64,000 nt of DNA from Isoperla grammatica (taxonomy: Eukaryota > Arthropoda > Insecta > Plecoptera > Perlodidae): assembly GCA_945910005.1 (NCBI GenBank), contig OX246747.1, positions 19,668,686 to 19,732,685 of the forward strand, written 5' to 3'. The notes under the pieces were generated by a model, which was not told the origin of the DNA, searched no databases, and saw nothing but the letters and a program-made list of their open reading frames with translations. Position 1 is the first letter of the stretch, and each line of letters opens with the position of its first letter. A program made the position numbers and the translations under genes. Below are positions 62,384 to 64,000 of this stretch, piece by piece.

Positions 62384-62692
62384 ATGGAAGATATCACTGA
62401 ATCATTCAACAATGTTGGTGCCTCATCATCAACGTACAAAAAAATTAGTGAACTAGAGATTAACAAAAAATACCTAGTCAAAAAGGTTGAGAGGGTGAGC
62501 ACCAAGTATGGAAACACCATAAAGATGACCCTAGAGGAAGATGACAATCTTATTTTCGTATATCTACCAAATAAATATGAAGAAATTTTTTCCGATATGT
62601 GGCTCGAGTCGGTTAATGAACAAAAGGAAGACATTTTTTTAGTTTTTGAGGGTTATCACCCCAATAAAGCATATATTCTTCGTCTTGTGTAA
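62384..62692 (+). CDS. Small protein, possible OB-fold single-strand-binding type
   Basis: 102 residues. A Ser-rich start, then ISELEINKKYLVKKVERVST, a Y-G pair, alternating beta-rich IKMTLEEDDNLIFVYLPNKY, and a helix DMWLESVNE. The pattern G/K-Y-x-V-x-x-V-x-x-x-x-T-x-Y-G-x-x-x-x-x-x-L suggests an OB-fold, which could bind single-stranded DNA during replication. This is inference; the family recurs in invertebrate Mavericks with no assigned role as far as I know. A weaker TTAAAG/GCAGTT promoter-like pair is seen at 62331 and 62361. Confidence 0.6.
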   Translation: MEDITESFNNVGASSSTYKKISELEINKKYLVKKVERVSTKYGNTIKMTLEEDDNLIFVYLPNKYEEIFSDMWLESVNEQKEDIFLVFEGYHPNKAYILRLV

Positions 62693-62707
62693 ATGTAACA
62701 TGATTCA

Positions 62708-62713
62708 AATAAA
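62708..62713 (+). promoter_or_regulatory. Polyadenylation signal
   Basis: AATAAA lies 16 bp after the 62692 stop, in the intergenic gap before the next promoter, and so would end the first transcription unit. Confidence 0.6.
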
Positions 62714-62751
62714 AAAATGTTACTCTGAATTTGAGTTGATTTTTTAGAACC

Positions 62752-62787
62752 TATAAAACTCCTTTACATAAAGATAATCCTTCATTT
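62752..62787 (+). promoter_or_regulatory. TATA box and initiator for the 309-aa gene
   Basis: TATAAA at 62752-62757 and TCATTT at 62782-62787 (A at 62784) are 32 bp apart; the ATG at 62813 follows 29 bp downstream. Same layout as the promoters at 59303 and 59606. Confidence 0.55.
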
Positions 62788-62812
62788 AATTAGTATACTC
62801 GGCTCTGTTAAG

Positions 62813-63742
62813 ATGGAGGGAAATAATTTTTATGTTACTCTACCCTCGGACAGTTCAAAGAGTTTTTTCGAAAACAATACTTTGGCTAGTTTCTCTACAA
62901 AATTAGCAAAGCCCCTCTCTTTAAATAGCAATTGGACAGTGGGTTTAGCAGCACTCTCCTATCCGTATGGTTTTGATACACTTGAAACAGAGGTGAAAAC
63001 TGACGAGAACAATCAATTGACAGCCAATGTCGTTGTGACTAGAGTTGGGCGTGTCGTCTTTCCTGCTCGCGATTACACTTCTTTTGAAGACTTGTATTCG
63101 ACTATTCGAAATTCTGTTTCAGACGCGGGTAAACAAGAGATTTTATTAAATGAATTCAATTATTATATTATGCGGGATCATATTGATATTGAGAAACTGA
63201 AAAAGAATAAATCTGTGTGGTCTCCAGATAGTTCGCCTATCGCTTCAGACGTACGAAATACAATAGCTATTGTAAGGAAGGGTAAAAACGCCATTGATCT
63301 TAAAGTGAAATTCCCTTGCAAAATTTTCTACGGGCTTGATGATTTAATTACTACTATTCGTAACAGAATACCTACTGTTGAAGCTCTAGCAGCTGCAAAC
63401 GAGCAAATACGAAAATTAGTTGTCGCAGACATTCACTCTGCAAACTTGCAACCTAGTCGGCGACTCTTACCAAACGGTCTAGGAGAGACTGAACCTGTGT
63501 TTGTTTACACGGATATTATCAGTCCTCAGTTGGTAGGAGATAGTCTTGTGAGAAACTTGCGAGTTATTCAGTTTCCTTCTCCACTAGGGGAACATCAATT
63601 TTTACCGATTTACTATTTTCCTGTTGAAAAGAGTCATATAGAGTCAATCACTATTAAACTCATGACAAAATTTGGAAATCTCGTGAAATTTGAATCCTCG
63701 CCTATACCTACTATTGCTATACTTCACTTTGTAAAGTCATAA
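62813..63742 (+). CDS. Probable virion protein, 309 aa
   Basis: Starts MEGNNFYVTLPSDSSKSFFE, then TLASFSTKLAKPLSLNSNWT and VGLAALSYPYGFDT: an N-terminal beta-rich module that recurs, as I recall, in Maverick-encoded proteins as F-Y-V-T-L-P-S/N-S-S. The second half includes VYTDIISPQLVGDSLVRNLR and PIYYFPV and ends with short beta strands. The shape (all-beta, no enzymatic motif, separate late-type promoter) fits a capsid or penton-associated protein; the exact role is not established. All open, no frameshift. Confidence 0.6.
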   Translation: MEGNNFYVTLPSDSSKSFFENNTLASFSTKLAKPLSLNSNWTVGLAALSYPYGFDTLETEVKTDENNQLTANVVVTRVGRVVFPARDYTSFEDLYSTIRNSVSDAGKQEILLNEFNYYIMRDHIDIEKLKKNKSVWSPDSSPIASDVRNTIAIVRKGKNAIDLKVKFPCKIFYGLDDLITTIRNRIPTVEALAAANEQIRKLVVADIHSANLQPSRRLLPNGLGETEPVFVYTDIISPQLVGDSLVRNLRVIQFPSPLGEHQFLPIYYFPVEKSHIESITIKLMTKFGNLVKFESSPIPTIAILHFVKS

Positions 63743-63794
63743 ATACAGGTGTTTTTCGTTTTTTGAATTACTTGGTTTAAGGCATTGCAGCAGT

Positions 63795-64000
63795 ATGGAC
63801 GACATAGGCCCTGTCTATCACGCTAGTTATCGCGTTCAAAAGGGAGAGGGAATAGGAAGCTTTCTAGGGGGGATGTTTCGGTTAATACGCCCCCTGTTTG
63901 TCAGAGGAGCCAAGACGGTCGGGAGAGAGGCTTTGAGGACAGGTGCACATATTTTAAATGACATTAGTATCAAACCGCCCGAACAGAACCTAGAGAGTAT
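63795..64000 (+). CDS. Glycine-rich basic virion-type protein, truncated by window end
   Basis: From the ATG at 63795 the frame has 68 residues to the edge: a G-E-G-I-G-S-F-L-G-G-M-F motif, then LIRPLFVRGAKTVGREALRT and GAHILNDI. The amphipathic Gly/basic pattern resembles small virion core or membrane-active proteins in Mavericks. It starts 52 bp after the previous stop; the C-terminus is missing. Confidence 0.6.
   Translation, partial: MDDIGPVYHASYRVQKGEGIGSFLGGMFRLIRPLFVRGAKTVGREALRTGAHILNDISIKPPEQNLES

Larger units (their letters stand above)
59300..64000 (+). mobile_element. Maverick/Polinton (adintovirus-like) element, left gene block, truncated by window edge
   Basis: An eight-ORF, single-strand, intronless block with packaging-type ATPase and chromodomain integrase is diagnostic of Maverick/Polinton elements, large virus-like DNA transposons. 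Seven complete ORFs are present and an eighth runs off the window. Polymerase B, protease and major capsid genes and the terminal inverted repeats are not visible here; they should lie to the right. All seven complete frames are open and motif-complete, so the copy may be recent. The left border is not determined. Confidence 0.88.

Noticed and set aside
59343..64000. Bacterial contamination suggested by overlapping ORFs
   Set aside because: The gene content (chromodomain integrase, Maverick-type ATPase) and the TATA/initiator motifs are eukaryotic virus-like, and the composition matches the neighbouring sequence.

Overview
The window reads as metazoan nuclear DNA from an invertebrate. It is AT-rich, contains spliced exons with GT-AG borders, and most of its recognisable content is transposable elements. 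Several promoter-like sites have the arthropod-type initiator TCAGTC or TCATTT, so an arthropod (possibly crustacean) host is my guess, at low confidence. I cannot name the species.

Layout. 1-2.5 kb: a Penelope-like element (PLE) remnant. 3.6-14.7 kb: a patchwork of SINE-like copies, a transposase-like remnant, a Helitron Rep remnant carrying an in-frame 39-bp minisatellite, a Jockey-type RT remnant split by a SINE-like element, a Myb/SANT-like exon, a DDE fragment and a Harbinger-type N-terminal exon split by another SINE-like element. 14.9-17.4 kb: a 21-bp minisatellite running in frame into a nearly intact PLE reverse transcriptase/GIY-YIG gene. 18.75-24.51 kb: a full-length I-clade LINE with two ORFs and a 15-bp target duplication. 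26.5-28.9 kb: an R2/NeSL-like LINE remnant joined to the 3' end of a BEL/Pao element. 29.5-31.8 kb: a duplicated fold-back cassette. 32-42 kb: PLE, Harbinger, P/THAP-like and other fragments, a MADF exon and hAT-like non-autonomous elements. 43.2-47.5 kb (minus): a well supported three-exon gene for a Myb/SANT-like DNA-binding protein, with MITEs and SINE-like copies in its introns. 51.16-56.07 kb: a young Ty3/Gypsy-type LTR retrotransposon with 193-bp LTRs and a 5-bp target duplication. 59.3-64.0 kb: one end of a Maverick/Polinton (adintovirus-like) element, cut off by the window edge.

The Maverick/Polinton block is the most striking region. Eight tightly packed intronless ORFs on one strand encode a small zinc-binding protein, a packaging-type ATPase, a short basic protein with a hydrophobic tail, an unknown 240-aa protein, a retroviral-type integrase with chromodomain, a small possible OB-fold protein, a possible virion protein and a glycine-rich basic protein. 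Adjacent ORFs overlap by 23, 4 and 19 bases. Three of the ORFs have a TATA-like box about 31-33 bp upstream of an initiator. Polymerase, protease and major capsid genes were not seen and would have to lie beyond position 64000.

A second theme is a SINE-like family present in more than 20 copies. Two alternative 5' heads (A, ending CCTGCCC..., and B, ending GACCCGTCTCGG...) share one 3' module and an (ATCA)n-type tail, and six copies have 12-13 bp target duplications. These define the unit (about 305-370 bp) and show LINE-type retroposition. No rRNA gene, CRISPR array or convincing functional tRNA was found.
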